This document shows, piece by piece, positions 21,617-21,651 of a stretch of 21,651 nt of DNA. Source of the DNA: a virus; the IMG/VR virus record IMGVR_UViG_3300025030_001170, positions 1-21,651 of that record; one strand, given 5' to 3'. The notes beneath the pieces were generated by a model. That model was not told where the DNA came from. It saw nothing but the letters and a program-made list of their open reading frames with translations, and did not search any database. The position numbers were made by a program, and so were the translations under genes. How positions within the stretch are numbered: the stretch's first letter is position 1; each line of letters opens with the position of its first letter.

Positions 21617-21651
21617 GTTTTTCGGCGGGGCGAGCTGCCGATAGTATCCCT
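21613..21651 (-). CDS. partial CDS, C-terminal end only
   Basis: An open minus-strand frame enters from beyond the window and stops at TGA 21613-21615, overlapping the next ATG in the ATGA pattern used throughout this operon. Only 12 residues are visible (RDTIGSSPRRKT). Product unknown. Confidence 0.4.
   Translation of the reverse strand, partial: RDTIGSSPRRKT

Overview
The window looks like a temperate tailed phage or prophage. It contains a diversity-generating retroelement (DGR) at the end of a tail-type gene, a lysis cassette, a recombination and replication operon, and an opposing operon of small proteins. Genes are packed with many ATGA or GTGA start/stop overlaps. No ribosomal, tRNA or host housekeeping gene is visible. 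The host cannot be fixed from sequence alone. The balanced-to-high GC and the phage protein types would suit a proteobacterium or Desulfobacterota host, but that is a weak inference.

Layout. (1) 1-1846 is a DGR: the last 44 codons of the target gene holding the variable repeat (VR), the accessory protein gene avd, the template repeat (TR), and the reverse transcriptase. VR and TR differ at 21 positions in 122, and every one is an adenine in TR. (2) 1779-5714 is a late block: two short hypotheticals, lipoproteins, tiny one-helix membrane proteins, a secreted protein, a permuted papain-like amidase, an M15 endolysin and a DksA/TraR-type zinc finger. It ends in a probable terminator at 5746-5786. 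(3) 5787-6193 is a control region: promoter, possible ~70-nt small RNA, strong terminator, then a second promoter for the early operon. (4) 6194-18038 (+) is the recombination and replication operon: RHH-like protein, RusA, HNH/Ref-like nuclease, YqaJ exonuclease, probable annealing protein, DUF1351-like coiled-coil protein, zinc ribbons, NinB-like protein, PD-(D/E)XK nuclease, two ASCH-like proteins, replication initiator and DnaB-like helicase. It is interrupted at 7449-7964 by about 500 nt without a convincing gene. That stretch folds into many perfect helices, including a pseudoknot, and is probably a structured noncoding RNA. (5) 18087-18112 is a terminator facing the minus strand. (6) 18135-21651 (-) is an operon of at least twelve small, mostly acidic, unrecognised proteins plus a pentapeptide-repeat protein. 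It reads like a phage accessory or host-takeover region.

How the parts fit. The DGR would diversify the C-terminus of a presumed receptor-binding protein. The lysis genes release the phage. The early operon supplies DNA recombination (exonuclease plus annealing protein, with resolvase) and replication (initiator plus helicase). A 15-bp inverted repeat with iteron-like units inside the initiator gene is a candidate origin, placed as in lambda gene O. The most novel candidates are the structured RNA at about 7480-7848, the possible small RNA at about 6037-6107 with an anti-Shine-Dalgarno loop, and the minus-strand small-protein operon.
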